Shown piece after piece: positions 1-9,028 of a stretch of DNA of 64,000 nt. The position numbers were made by a program, and so were the translations under genes. How positions within the stretch are numbered: position 1 is the stretch's first letter; each line of letters opens with the position of its first letter. Source of the stretch: DATKFM01 sp046154965 (GTDB lineage Bacteria > Pseudomonadota > Alphaproteobacteria > Dongiales > Dongiaceae); the NCBI GenBank assembly GCA_046154965.1, contig JBJXDY010000021.1, positions 1 to 64,000 of the forward strand. Reading direction: 5' to 3'. The notes below the pieces were generated by a model that saw only the letters and a list, made by a program, of their open reading frames with translations, searched no databases and was not told where the DNA came from.

Positions 1-2
1 AC

Positions 3-1334
3 GTCAATCTGACCGTCACGGTCAACGACAAGGGCAACACCGGAACCGGCGGCGCCAAGTCCGACAGCGAGGTCATCACTCTCGACGTGCAGCCGGTCAA
101 CGACGCGCCCGTCGCCGCCGTGCCCGCGAGCATCACCGTGACCGAGGATGCCGCCTCCGACATCACGGGCATCAGCTTCAGCGATGTGGATGCCGGCACG
201 AACGACGTCACCGTCACTCTATCGGTCTCAGCGGGCACGCTCATTGCGCTGTCCGGACCTTTCGTGGCGGTCACAGGATCGGGCACCGGCAGCATCATGC
301 TGACCGGCACCGTCTCGGCGATCAACAGTTTCATCTCCGGCGGCAACGTCGACTACACGACGCCGCTGAACGACACGGCCGCCCAGACGCTGACCGTCAG
401 CATCGACGACGGCGGCAATACCGGCTCGGGCGGCGCGAAGACCGATACCGAATCCGTTACCTTGAATGTCACGCCAGTCAATGATGCGCCAACCGGCATC
501 GCTCTCTCGCCCAGCAAAGTCGATGAGGAGACCGCCGGCGCTGTTGTCGGCCTGCTCACAGTGACCGATCCGGACACCGGCGACACGCATACCTTCACTG
601 TGGACGATTCACGTTTCGAAATCGTGGGCGGCCAACTGCAGCTCAAGGCGGGCCAGAGCCTGGATTTTGAAACCGAACCGTCGGTAACGGTTCAGGTGAC
701 GGCAAAGGACTCCGGCAATTTGACGCACACCGAGATCTTCGTGATCAGCGTGAACGACACGACAGGCAGCAGCACCGGCGGCACCGCTGGCCCCGACAGC
801 CTGGCCGGCACAAATCAGGACGATACCCTCAGCGGTGGCGCGGGTAATGACACGCTCGAGGGCGGCGGCGCCGGCGACAGTCTCGACGGCGGCGCCGACA
901 GCGACAATCTCGACGGCGGCGCGGGCAACGATACGCTCGACGGTGGCGCCGGCATCGACCTCATCGTCGGTGGCACAGGCAATGACACGATCGTCTGGGA
1001 TCTTCTGGACAGTGCAGTCGACGGCGGTGCTGGAATCGATACTCTTGCCCTCAACGGAGCCGACATCGACCTCTCGTTGGCGCCGGTGTCCGGTATTGAG
1101 GTTATCAGCATGCTCGGTAGCGGCGCGAACATTGTCGTTCTATCGGCCTTCGATGTCGTGGCCATCTCCGACACCGATACCATCACCATCGCCGGCGAAA
1201 CGGGTGATACCGTCGATGGCGGCGGAGGCTGGACCTTTGCCGGTGCCGACGGCAAGGGAAACGACGTTTACACCCAATCGACGGGTTTCGGCACCGCGAC
1301 GCTGGTCATCGACCAGGACGTCGCCTTCGTCTGA
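3..1334 (+). CDS. C-terminal part of a large cadherin-like/RTX repeat protein (5' end outside window)
   Basis: The frame is open from the first bases of the window, so this is only the end of a longer gene; 443 codons are visible. Two Ig/cadherin-like modules, each ending in a PVNDAP motif, lie around 9-110 and 390-491. A further module (DEETAGAVVGLLTVTDPD) follows. Bases 834-993 encode glycine/aspartate-rich nonapeptides such as GGAGNDTLDGG, the hemolysin-type calcium-binding signature. The last 110 residues form a C-terminal domain usual in type I secreted RTX proteins. The protein is inferred to be an exported adhesin or surface protein. No type I secretion genes are in the window. The family is clear; the exact function is unknown. 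Confidence 0.85.
   Translation, partial: VNLTVTVNDKGNTGTGGAKSDSEVITLDVQPVNDAPVAAVPASITVTEDAASDITGISFSDVDAGTNDVTVTLSVSAGTLIALSGPFVAVTGSGTGSIMLTGTVSAINSFISGGNVDYTTPLNDTAAQTLTVSIDDGGNTGSGGAKTDTESVTLNVTPVNDAPTGIALSPSKVDEETAGAVVGLLTVTDPDTGDTHTFTVDDSRFEIVGGQLQLKAGQSLDFETEPSVTVQVTAKDSGNLTHTEIFVISVNDTTGSSTGGTAGPDSLAGTNQDDTLSGGAGNDTLEGGGAGDSLDGGADSDNLDGGAGNDTLDGGAGIDLIVGGTGNDTIVWDLLDSAVDGGAGIDTLALNGADIDLSLAPVSGIEVISMLGSGANIVVLSAFDVVAISDTDTITIAGETGDTVDGGGGWTFAGADGKGNDVYTQSTGFGTATLVIDQDVAFV
9..491 (+). repeat. Two in-gene copies of a cadherin-like module boundary
   Basis: The segment starting at base 9 and the one starting at base 390 encode near-identical stretches (LTVTVNDKGNTGTGGAK and LTVSIDDGGNTGSGGAK), both running into PVNDAP. 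The offset is 381 bases, or 127 codons, which gives the repeat period. More copies probably lie upstream of the window. Confidence 0.8.
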
Positions 1335-1540
1335 TCTCATATAATTCAATCATTTACGCCATAACTTGCGAGCCGGGTCCGAGGTCCGGGGCCGGAATCC
1401 GCAAATTTTTCTGAAACTCAATGTTAACCATTATTGTGAAATGATTGGCTGCGGTTTTTCCGCGTGAGTTCAGGCGGATAGGAGGCGCCGCTGCCGTATT
1501 TGCCTCTGTTTGTTTACCGGGACTCCGGACGTCCAGAGTT

Positions 1541-2092
1541 ATGCGCGCCCTGTTTTTGTCGTTGCTCATCGCCAGCCTTGCCGTCCTCGGCCCAGTCGAA
1601 ACGACTGCGCGGGCCGAAGCCCCGATGCGCGCGTACAGGATCAAGGCGGCATTCATTCTCGATGTGGCCCGGCAGGTGCAGTGGCCCAACCCGGTCGGAC
1701 CCGTCGCCCGCCTCTGCACTTTCGGTGCCGACCCCTTCGGCGATGCCTGGGGCGCGATTCAGAATCAGCGCATTCAAGGACGGCCTCTGCGGATCGAGCG
1801 GAACGTGCCGAAGGAAAGAATTGGCGATTGCATGATCCTGGCGATCGGCGATCTTTCCGATGACGAAGCCATTACGCTGGCGCAGGCGATCGATAATTCG
1901 CCCATCCTGACGGTGGCCGACGATGCGACGCCGGCAAAGGTCGATGCGATCCTCCGACTGAAGTCGGTCGACAATCGTCTTCACTTCGATCTCGATCTGC
2001 CGCAGGCGCAACGCCGCGGCCTGCAGATCGGCATGCGAGTCCGCGAGTTGGCCGATTCCGTCGATGGCAAAGCGGTGGATGGGAATCCTTAG
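1541..2092 (+). CDS. YfiR-family (DUF4154) periplasmic protein
   Basis: 183 residues. The start at 1541 is chosen because the first 24 residues form a good signal peptide (MRALFLSLLIASLAVLGP ending near ARAEA); an in-frame ATG upstream would put this peptide internally. The mature N-terminus (YRIKAAFILDVARQVQWPN) matches the YfiR pattern of an AF-x-x-x-FA-x-x-x-WP motif. A cysteine in RLCTFG and a second in GDCMILA are placed like the disulfide-forming pair of this family. In Pseudomonas and E. coli YfiR represses the CHASE8 protein YfiN. Here the gene overlaps by one base the start of a CHASE8-type kinase, so a sensory pair in the envelope is inferred. Confidence 0.8.
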   Translation: MRALFLSLLIASLAVLGPVETTARAEAPMRAYRIKAAFILDVARQVQWPNPVGPVARLCTFGADPFGDAWGAIQNQRIQGRPLRIERNVPKERIGDCMILAIGDLSDDEAITLAQAIDNSPILTVADDATPAKVDAILRLKSVDNRLHFDLDLPQAQRRGLQIGMRVRELADSVDGKAVDGNP

Positions 2093-3567
2093 TGAACTGG
2101 TTCCGCAATCTTTCCATCCGGCGCAAGCTGACGCTGATAATCATTTCCGTCAGCGCCCTGGTGCTGCTGGTCTCCACGCTGATCAATGTCACCCGCGAAT
2201 ATCGCGAACGTCGCGCCAATCTGATCCAGGAAATCTCCACCTTGGCCGAGATCATCGGCCGTAACAGCGATGCGGCCATCCTGTTCGAGGATTCGGGCCG
2301 CGCGCAATCAATGCTGGATTCGCTGAGTGCCAAGAGCGAAATCGAGTCGGCCTTCATCTTCAAGAACACGCGCGAGCAGTTTGCCGCCTATCCGGCCGGC
2401 GCGATGACCACGCTGCCGGAAGTCTTTCCCGTCGATACGCCGATCGAGCTGGGCGATCACATCCGCCTGATCCGCCAGATCGAAGGCGAGGACAGTACAA
2501 TCGGCTATATCGTCATCAATGCCAGCTTGACCAATTTCTACAATCAGCTTGCTGTGTTGATCGGCGTCGCCGCGGCCATCTTCGGCATCTCACTGGTCAT
2601 CGCTCTGATCTTCTCCGCCTGGATGCAGCGGGTGGTTTCCGTGCCGATTGACAAGCTCGCGCAATCGATGAAACTGGTATCCGAAACCCGCAACTACTCT
2701 GTTCGCCTCGCCAAGCACGGCAATGACGAACTAGGCGAACTCGTCGACCGCTTTCATGAGATGCTGGCGGAAATCGAGCAGCGGGAGAAAAGCCTATCGG
2801 TCGCCCGCCAGCAGGCCGAACTGGCGAACCGCGCCAAGACCTCGTTCCTCGCCAATATGAGCCACGAACTGCGCACGCCGCTCAACGCCATCATCGGTTT
2901 TTCCGAGATGATGGCGCGGCAGCTCTTCGGGCCCCTGCCCAACCGGCAGTATCAGGAATACGCCCAGGATATCCATGACAGCGGCACCCACCTGCTGGAT
3001 ATCATCAACACGATCCTCGATCTGTCGAAAGTGGAAGCCGGCGCCGTCCGCCTCAATGAATCGGAGTTCGCCATCCTCGACTTGATCCAGCGTCTCGAGC
3101 GGCTGTTCCGCGAGCGCGCCGCCAATGCCGGCGTCACCCTCTCCCACAGTCTCGCCGACGGCACGCCGCCGCGGCTGTTCGCGGACGACCGCTTGGTTCG
3201 CCAGTGCCTGAGCAATCTGCTGTCCAACGCCCTCAAATTTACACCCACCGGCGGCGGCGTCAGCGTGCAAGTTGACCGCACCTTCGATGGCGGCATCAGT
3301 ATTGCGGTCCGCGATACCGGCATCGGCATCGCACCAGAGGACATCGTCGTCGCGCTAGAGCCCTTCGGCCAGATCGACAGCTCTCTCAGCCGGAGATACC
3401 AGGGCACCGGGCTTGGGCTGCCAATCGTGAAGTCCTACATCGAGCTCCACGGCGGCAGCCTCAATATCGTCAGCCGCCCCGGTGAGGGGACAACCGTTAC
3501 CCTGTGTTTTCCGCCCGGCCGGGCCCGCAGTGGGGGCCCCGCCGGCGAATCCCGCCAACTCGCCTAG
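2092..3567 (+). CDS. Hybrid-less sensor histidine kinase with CHASE8-like periplasmic domain and HAMP
   Basis: 491 residues, GTG start sharing one base with the upstream TAG (translational coupling). Transmembrane segments are at about 14-32 and 152-176. The roughly 120-residue periplasmic region between them has the CHASE8 look (DAAILFEDSGRAQSMLDSL). HAMP follows at about 178-230. A HisKA domain has the phospho-accepting H258 in FLANMSHELRTP, and the HATPase domain has an N box (LSNLLSNALKFTP), a DTGIGIA box and a GTGLGLPI box. No receiver domain and no response regulator gene are adjacent, so the partner is unknown. In the YfiR/YfiN system the same input is joined to a GGDEF domain; here the output is phosphorelay. 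Confidence 0.88.
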   Translation: MNWFRNLSIRRKLTLIIISVSALVLLVSTLINVTREYRERRANLIQEISTLAEIIGRNSDAAILFEDSGRAQSMLDSLSAKSEIESAFIFKNTREQFAAYPAGAMTTLPEVFPVDTPIELGDHIRLIRQIEGEDSTIGYIVINASLTNFYNQLAVLIGVAAAIFGISLVIALIFSAWMQRVVSVPIDKLAQSMKLVSETRNYSVRLAKHGNDELGELVDRFHEMLAEIEQREKSLSVARQQAELANRAKTSFLANMSHELRTPLNAIIGFSEMMARQLFGPLPNRQYQEYAQDIHDSGTHLLDIINTILDLSKVEAGAVRLNESEFAILDLIQRLERLFRERAANAGVTLSHSLADGTPPRLFADDRLVRQCLSNLLSNALKFTPTGGGVSVQVDRTFDGGISIAVRDTGIGIAPEDIVVALEPFGQIDSSLSRRYQGTGLGLPIVKSYIELHGGSLNIVSRPGEGTTVTLCFPPGRARSGGPAGESRQLA

Positions 3568-3616
3568 GCCCGCCTGGACGAGCCGGAAAGCCCCTGTTTC
3601 CGCTGCCCTATCCCGC

Positions 3617-3644
3617 TTGACACTCCTGGTATTCTGCCTATCTT
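3617..3644 (+). promoter_or_regulatory. Predicted sigma-70 type promoter of the suf operon
   Basis: TTGACA at 3617-3622 and TATCTT at 3639-3644 are separated by 16 bases. The expected start of transcription, near 3651, lies inside the palindrome at 3647-3671, and the first gene starts at 3689. Read from sequence only. Confidence 0.65.
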
Positions 3645-3646
3645 TG

Positions 3647-3671
3647 AAATACGACTAATTTAGTCGTATTT
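3647..3671. promoter_or_regulatory. IscR/Rrf2 type-1-like operator
   Basis: A perfect 12-bp inverted repeat around one central base, with core GACTAATTTAGTC. This fits the core GACTRWWWYAGTC of the E. coli type-1 IscR site, although the outer bases differ. It sits over the predicted transcription start and 17 bases before the Rrf2-family gene. Repression of the operon by its first gene product, in its cluster-bound form, is therefore inferred. Confidence 0.75.
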
Positions 3672-3688
3672 CGGAACGGGCGGTGGCG

Positions 3689-4177
3689 ATGATCAGAGTC
3701 AGCAGGCTGGCGGACTATGGGGTGGTGCTGGCGTGTCATATCGCTGGACACCCCGGCCAATGCCACAATGCCTATGACTTGGCGGAAGTCACCGGCCTGC
3801 CCGCGCCCACGGTCAGCAAGCTACTCGCTGCATTGGCGAAAACGGGAATACTAAGCTCGATCCGCGGGGCCAAGGGCGGCTATCGATTGGCCCGCGATCC
3901 CGGCGAGATCACCGCCGCCGACATCGTTACCGCCGTTGATGGTCCGATTGCCCTGACCATCTGCCTGGAAGAAGGCAATGTCGGGGCCTGCGACGTCGAG
4001 TCATTGTGTCCGACCCGCCATGGCTGGCACCGGCTAAATGAGGCGATCCGCGCGGCCCTGGCCAGCGTTTCTATATCGGAACTTGCGCCGGCCATGCCCG
4101 TGCGCTCGCCCCTGCCCTGGCCCGCCGCCGAAGCGGTGACGCCCCCGGCAACGACGCCGAGCCTGGCGAAATCATAG
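3689..4177 (+). CDS. Rrf2-family SUF system regulator
   Basis: 162 residues from ATG 3689; a GTG at 3683 is an alternative, but GGGCGG upstream is better spaced for the ATG. An N-terminal winged helix (ADYGVVL, TGLPAPTVSKLLAAL, GAKGGYRLAR) is followed by three cysteines, C92, C101 and C107. IscR has C92, C98 and C104 binding a [2Fe-2S] cluster, so a cluster-sensing repressor is likely. It is the first gene of the SUF operon, 18 bases before sufB, and the palindrome at 3647-3671 is its probable target. It best fits the SUF-type Rrf2 regulators; the C-terminal 30 residues are low complexity (proline/alanine). Confidence 0.88.
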   Translation: MIRVSRLADYGVVLACHIAGHPGQCHNAYDLAEVTGLPAPTVSKLLAALAKTGILSSIRGAKGGYRLARDPGEITAADIVTAVDGPIALTICLEEGNVGACDVESLCPTRHGWHRLNEAIRAALASVSISELAPAMPVRSPLPWPAAEAVTPPATTPSLAKS

Positions 4178-4195
4178 CGGATCGGAAGGACAATC

Positions 4196-5650
4196 ATGGC
4201 CAGCACGGCTGAAACGGCCGAGAAAGTCCACTCGCTCGCCGGCGAGAAGTACAAGTACGGCTTCGTCACCGACATCGAGTCGGACATGGCGCCCAAGGGC
4301 CTGAGCGAAGACACTGTCTGTTTTATCTCGGACAAGAAGAACGAGCCGCAATGGCTCCTGGACTGGCGCCTCAGGTCGTTCCGCGCCTGGACCCAGATGG
4401 AAGACCCCAAATGGGCGAAGATCGGCTTTCCGGCGATCGATTATCAGGACGCCTATTACTACGCCGCGCCCAAACAGAAGATCACGCCGAAGAGCCTGGA
4501 TGAGATTGATCCGGAGCTGCTGAAAACCTACGAGAAGCTCGGCATTCCGCTCCGCGAGCAGGAGCGGCTGGCCGGAGTCGCGGTTGACGCCGTATTCGAC
4601 AGCGTGTCCGTCGCCACGACTTTCAAGAAGAAGCTCGAGGAAGTCGGCGTCATCTTCTGTTCGATATCGGATGCGGTAAAGAACCATCCCGATCTGGTGC
4701 GCAAGTATCTGGGCAGCGTCGTCCCCTACTCTGACAATTTTTACGCCACGCTCAATTCCGCCGTCTTCACCGACGGGTCCTTCGTCTATGTGCCGGAGGG
4801 CGTGCGCTGCCCGATGGAGCTGTCCACCTATTTCCGCATCAATGCGGCGCAGACCGGCCAGTTCGAGCGCACCCTGATTATTGCCGACCGCGGCAGCTAT
4901 GTGAGCTACCTCGAAGGCTGCACCGCGCCGATGCGTGACGAGAATCAGCTGCACGCCGCTGTTGTCGAGCTGGTCGCACTCGACGATGCCGAGATCAAGT
5001 ATTCGACCGTGCAGAACTGGTACCCCGGCGACGAGAACGGCAAGGGCGGCATCTACAATTTCGTCACCAAGCGCGGCGCATGCCGGGGCAAGAACTCCAA
5101 GATTTCCTGGACCCAGGTGGAAACCGGCTCGGCGATCACCTGGAAATATCCGAGCTGCATCCTCCAGGGCGAGAATTCGATCGGCAATTTCTACTCCATC
5201 GCCATCACCAACAACTATCAGCAGGCCGATACCGGCACCAAGATGATCCATATCGGCAAGAACAGCCGGAGCACCATCATTGCCAAGGGCATCTCCGCCG
5301 GCCGCGCGCAAAGCACCTATCGCGGGCTGGTGCGGATTCTCCCCGGCGCTGCCAATGCGCGCAACTACACCCAGTGCGACTCCCTGCTGATCGGCGACCG
5401 CTGCGGCGCCCATACGGTGCCCTATATCGAAAGCCGCAACCGCACTGCGCGCATCGAGCATGAAGCGACGACCTCGAAGATCAGCGAGGATCAGCTGTTC
5501 TATTGCCGCCAGCGCGGCTTGTCGGCCGAGGACTCGGTCTCCCTGATCGTCAACGGTTTCTGCAAGGAAGTGCTGCAGGAGCTGCCCATGGAATTCGCCG
5601 TCGAAGCGCAAAAGCTCGTCGGCATCAGCCTGGAAGGAAGCGTCGGCTGA
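4196..5650 (+). CDS. sufB: Fe-S cluster assembly scaffold SufB
   Basis: 484 residues, the usual SufB length. SufB is the core of the SufBC2D scaffold that assembles Fe-S clusters in the cytoplasm. The beta-helix region contains C394 in TQCDSLLIG and H422 in RIEHEATTSKI. They are 28 residues apart, as are the functional C405 and H433 of E. coli SufB. RBS GGAAGGA precedes the ATG. It is followed by sufC after 26 bases. Confidence 0.97.
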   Translation: MASTAETAEKVHSLAGEKYKYGFVTDIESDMAPKGLSEDTVCFISDKKNEPQWLLDWRLRSFRAWTQMEDPKWAKIGFPAIDYQDAYYYAAPKQKITPKSLDEIDPELLKTYEKLGIPLREQERLAGVAVDAVFDSVSVATTFKKKLEEVGVIFCSISDAVKNHPDLVRKYLGSVVPYSDNFYATLNSAVFTDGSFVYVPEGVRCPMELSTYFRINAAQTGQFERTLIIADRGSYVSYLEGCTAPMRDENQLHAAVVELVALDDAEIKYSTVQNWYPGDENGKGGIYNFVTKRGACRGKNSKISWTQVETGSAITWKYPSCILQGENSIGNFYSIAITNNYQQADTGTKMIHIGKNSRSTIIAKGISAGRAQSTYRGLVRILPGAANARNYTQCDSLLIGDRCGAHTVPYIESRNRTARIEHEATTSKISEDQLFYCRQRGLSAEDSVSLIVNGFCKEVLQELPMEFAVEAQKLVGISLEGSVG

Positions 5651-5676
5651 GGCCGCTTTGAAATAGAGAAGTTAGA

Positions 5677-6432
5677 ATGCTGGAAATCCAGAATCTCCAC
5701 GTCACCGTCGCCGGCAAGCAGATCCTGAAGGGTCTGGATTTGAAGATCTCGACCGGCGAGGTCCACGCTATCATGGGACCGAACGGCTCAGGCAAGAGCA
5801 CGCTGTCCTATGTGCTGGCCGGCCGCGACGGCTATGAAGTGACCGACGGCGCCATCCTCTACCAGGGAAAGAACCTGCTGGAGCTGAATACCGAGGAGCG
5901 GGCGCGGGCAGGCATCTTTCTCGCCTTTCAGTATCCGGTCGAAATCCCCGGCGTCGGCAGTAACAATTTCATGAAATCGGCGCTCAATGCCGTGCGCAAA
6001 CACCGTGGCCTGCCCGAACTGGACGCCATGGAGTTCCTCAAGCTCATCAGAACCAAGCGCGATATGCTCGGCGTCGCCGAGGACATGCTGAAACGCCCGC
6101 TGAACGTCGGATTCTCCGGCGGCGAAAAAAAGCGCGCGGAGATCCTGCAGATGACCCTGCTGGAACCGACGCTGGCGATCCTCGACGAAACCGACTCCGG
6201 CCTGGACATCGACGCCCTGAAGGTCGTCGCCAAGGGCATCAATGCGCTGCGCTCGCCGGACCGTTCGATGCTGGTGATCACCCATTATCAGCGCCTGTTG
6301 GATTATGTTCAGCCGGATTTCGTGCATGTGCTGTCCGATGGCCGCATCGTCCGCTCCGGCGGCCGCGAGCTGGCTCACCAGCTCGAGAAGGAAGGCTATG
6401 GTCGCCATCAGGCGAACAGGCCGGCAGCCTAG
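5677..6432 (+). CDS. sufC: Fe-S assembly ATPase SufC
   Basis: 251 residues. This ABC-type ATPase powers structural change of the SufBCD complex and has no membrane partner. Walker A is GPNGSGKST at 34-42. The signature is FSGGEKKRAEI, and Walker B runs into the SufC-specific LDETDSGLDIDALK. A Q-loop (FQYPVEIPG) is also present. It lies between sufB and sufD in the operon. Confidence 0.97.
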   Translation: MLEIQNLHVTVAGKQILKGLDLKISTGEVHAIMGPNGSGKSTLSYVLAGRDGYEVTDGAILYQGKNLLELNTEERARAGIFLAFQYPVEIPGVGSNNFMKSALNAVRKHRGLPELDAMEFLKLIRTKRDMLGVAEDMLKRPLNVGFSGGEKKRAEILQMTLLEPTLAILDETDSGLDIDALKVVAKGINALRSPDRSMLVITHYQRLLDYVQPDFVHVLSDGRIVRSGGRELAHQLEKEGYGRHQANRPAA

Positions 6433-6443
6433 GATCTAGAGCG

Positions 6444-7769
6444 ATGCCGTCATCGAACCGTTCCATCGCCCTGCCCTACGCCGACCGCTTTGCAGCGGTC
6501 GCGGCGTCGTTGCCGGGCAGTGGCTTGCCCTGGTTGCGGGACATGCGCACGGAAGCGCTCGCGCGTTTCCGGCGCCAGGAACTGCCGTCGACGCGGGTCG
6601 AACGTTGGAAATACACGAACCTGCATCCGGTCGCCGCGCGAGAATTCGCGACGGCAGCCCCGGCACCGGCGAATGACAAGACACCGGCCGCTGCGCCCGC
6701 GATCGCCGACGCCCTCGCCCGCCTCATCTTCGCCAATGGCGTGCTACAGGCATCGGATACCGCCCGTTTGCCCAAGGGCGTGCGTTTCCTGAGCATGCCC
6801 GAGGCTGTTACCGGCGACACCGACTGGCTGCGCCGATCGCTGGCCGCGGCGAAATTTGACGATCCGCTGGCCGCGCTCAATCTCGCCTTCATGTCGAACG
6901 GCGTTGTGCTGCGGATTGATGACGGCGTTCGGCTTCCAGCACCGATCGAGATTTTGCATGTCGCGGATACCCGTGGCGAAGCTCGAGCCTTTCATCACCG
7001 CCATGTCATTGCCTTGGGAGAGGGTTCGGCCTGCACCATTGTCGAGCGCTTCACCGGCGCGGCCGCCGATCCCTATTGGACGCATCACCACAGCGATGTC
7101 GCCGTTGGCGCGGACGCGCACTGCCGCTACTTCAAGGTTCAGGATGAGGGCGCGCAGGCCATCCACTTGGCCGCCATGACTGCCGCTGTTGGAAAGGCCG
7201 GCGGCTTCGACAGCTTCGTATTGACCACCGGCGGCGGCCTTTCACGGCATGAGATCACCGTGTCGCTGGACGCGCCCGGCGCAACCTGCCGCTTGGATGG
7301 CTGTTATCTCGGTCGCGGCCGGCAGCATATCGACAATACGACCGACATCCGCCACGCCGCACCCGAGACCACCAGCAGTGAAACCTACAAGGGCGTGCTG
7401 GACGAGCAGGCCCACGGCGTCTTCCAGGGCCGGATCACCGTCCAGCCCCACGCCCAGAAAGTGGATGGCCGCCAGCTCAACAAGACCATCCTGCTGTCCG
7501 ATCGCGCGGAGATGGATACCAAGCCGGAACTGGAGATCTACGCCGACGACGTGAAATGCAGCCATGGCGCCACGATCGGCGAGCTAGACGAAAACGCCGT
7601 GTTCTACCTGCGCGCCCGCGGGATCGGCCTCGCCGAAGCCCGGCAGATGCTGGTGGAGGGCTTTATCGAGGACCTCATCGGCGCCGTGGATGATCCGGCC
7701 GTTCGCGATGCCTTCCTTGCCCACGCCCGCGGCTGGATGGCGCAGCCGAGCCCGGGGATCGCCGCATGA
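6444..7769 (+). CDS. sufD: Fe-S assembly protein SufD
   Basis: 441 residues. SufD is a SufB paralogue and the second scaffold half. The C-terminal half carries the conserved KCSHGATIGELDENAVFYLR segment with H374, equivalent to the functional H360 of E. coli SufD. An RWKYTNL motif near residue 53 is typical of the N-terminus. The stop overlaps the ATG of sufS by four bases (ATGA), so translation is coupled. Confidence 0.96.
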   Translation: MPSSNRSIALPYADRFAAVAASLPGSGLPWLRDMRTEALARFRRQELPSTRVERWKYTNLHPVAAREFATAAPAPANDKTPAAAPAIADALARLIFANGVLQASDTARLPKGVRFLSMPEAVTGDTDWLRRSLAAAKFDDPLAALNLAFMSNGVVLRIDDGVRLPAPIEILHVADTRGEARAFHHRHVIALGEGSACTIVERFTGAAADPYWTHHHSDVAVGADAHCRYFKVQDEGAQAIHLAAMTAAVGKAGGFDSFVLTTGGGLSRHEITVSLDAPGATCRLDGCYLGRGRQHIDNTTDIRHAAPETTSSETYKGVLDEQAHGVFQGRITVQPHAQKVDGRQLNKTILLSDRAEMDTKPELEIYADDVKCSHGATIGELDENAVFYLRARGIGLAEARQMLVEGFIEDLIGAVDDPAVRDAFLAHARGWMAQPSPGIAA

Positions 7770-9028
7770 CCGCCGCCGCCCTCGCTTTGTCGGAACGGCA
7801 GAATGCGCCGATCCTGGACCTGGAGCGGGTCCGCCGGGATTTCCCGATTCTGGCGAAGCCGGTCCATGGCCACCGCCTGGTGTTCCTGGACAGCGCCGCC
7901 AGCGCCCAGAAGCCGCGCGCCGTCATCGACGCGATCAAGTACTGCTATGAAACCGAGTACGCCAACGTTCATCGCGGCGTCTACTGGCTGAGCGAACGCG
8001 CGACCCTGAACTTCGAGGGCGCACGTGAACGGATCGCCAAGTTCCTCAACGCAAAGGAAGCGCGGGAGATCATCTTCACCCGCAGCGCCACGGAGGCGAT
8101 CAATCTGGTCGCCTTCAGCTACGGCGAAGGCTTCCTCAAGGCCGGCGATGAGGTCATCATCTCCGCCTTGGAACACCACTCCAACATCGTGCCCTGGCAG
8201 TTGCTGCGCGACCGCAAGGGCATCGTGCTGAAGGTGGCGCCGATCAATGACGCGGGTGAATTCCTGCTGGATGAGTACGCGAAGCTGTTCACATCGCGCA
8301 CCAAGCTCGTCGCGGTAACGCACACCTCCAATGCCCTGGGCACCGTGACTCCGATCACCGATATCATCCGCATCGCCCGCGAGCATGGCACCCATGTAAT
8401 GGTGGACGGTTCCCAGGCAGCGCCGCACCGGGCTGTCGACGTCCGGGCTCTGGGCTGCGATTTCTTCATCTTCACCGGCCACAAGGTCTATGGGCCGAGC
8501 GGGATCGGCGTGCTCTACGGCAAGGCCGATCTGCTCAACGCCATGCCGCCCTATCAGGGCGGCGGCGACATGATCCGCTCGGTGACCTTCGAGAAGACCG
8601 AATTCGCCGATATCCCCAACCGTTTCGAGGCCGGCACGCCTCATATCTCCGGCGCCATCGGCCTCGCGGCTGCCGCCGATTACGTCACCGCGCTCGGCTT
8701 CGATCGGATTGAAGCCCACGAGCAGGCGCTGCTGACCTACGCCACGGAGCGGTTGAACGATGTTCCAGGCCTCACCATCGTCGGTCGTGCGAAACACAAA
8801 GCCAGCATCGTCTCCTTCACCATGGAGGGCGCCCATCCCCACGACATCGGCACGATCTTGGACCGGCAGGGCATCGCCGTCCGCGCCGGCCATCACTGTG
8901 CGCAGCCGCTGATGGACCGCTTAAATGTGGCGGGAACCGCGCGCGCCTCCTTCGGCTTGTACAATGGCTTCGACGATGTGGATGCGCTGGCCGACGGCCT
9001 GCTGCGGGTACGGGAGATCTTCGGCTGA
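7766..9028 (+). CDS. sufS: Cysteine desulfurase SufS
   Basis: 420 residues, class V aminotransferase fold. It removes sulfur from cysteine by a PLP mechanism and passes persulfide to SufU. K240 in TGHKVYGPSG is the PLP lysine and C378 in RAGHHCAQP is the persulfide cysteine on the short group II loop. The N-terminal extension before VRRDFPIL is short. The start overlaps sufD by four bases and the stop overlaps sufU by one base. Confidence 0.97.
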   Translation: MTAAALALSERQNAPILDLERVRRDFPILAKPVHGHRLVFLDSAASAQKPRAVIDAIKYCYETEYANVHRGVYWLSERATLNFEGARERIAKFLNAKEAREIIFTRSATEAINLVAFSYGEGFLKAGDEVIISALEHHSNIVPWQLLRDRKGIVLKVAPINDAGEFLLDEYAKLFTSRTKLVAVTHTSNALGTVTPITDIIRIAREHGTHVMVDGSQAAPHRAVDVRALGCDFFIFTGHKVYGPSGIGVLYGKADLLNAMPPYQGGGDMIRSVTFEKTEFADIPNRFEAGTPHISGAIGLAAAADYVTALGFDRIEAHEQALLTYATERLNDVPGLTIVGRAKHKASIVSFTMEGAHPHDIGTILDRQGIAVRAGHHCAQPLMDRLNVAGTARASFGLYNGFDDVDALADGLLRVREIFG

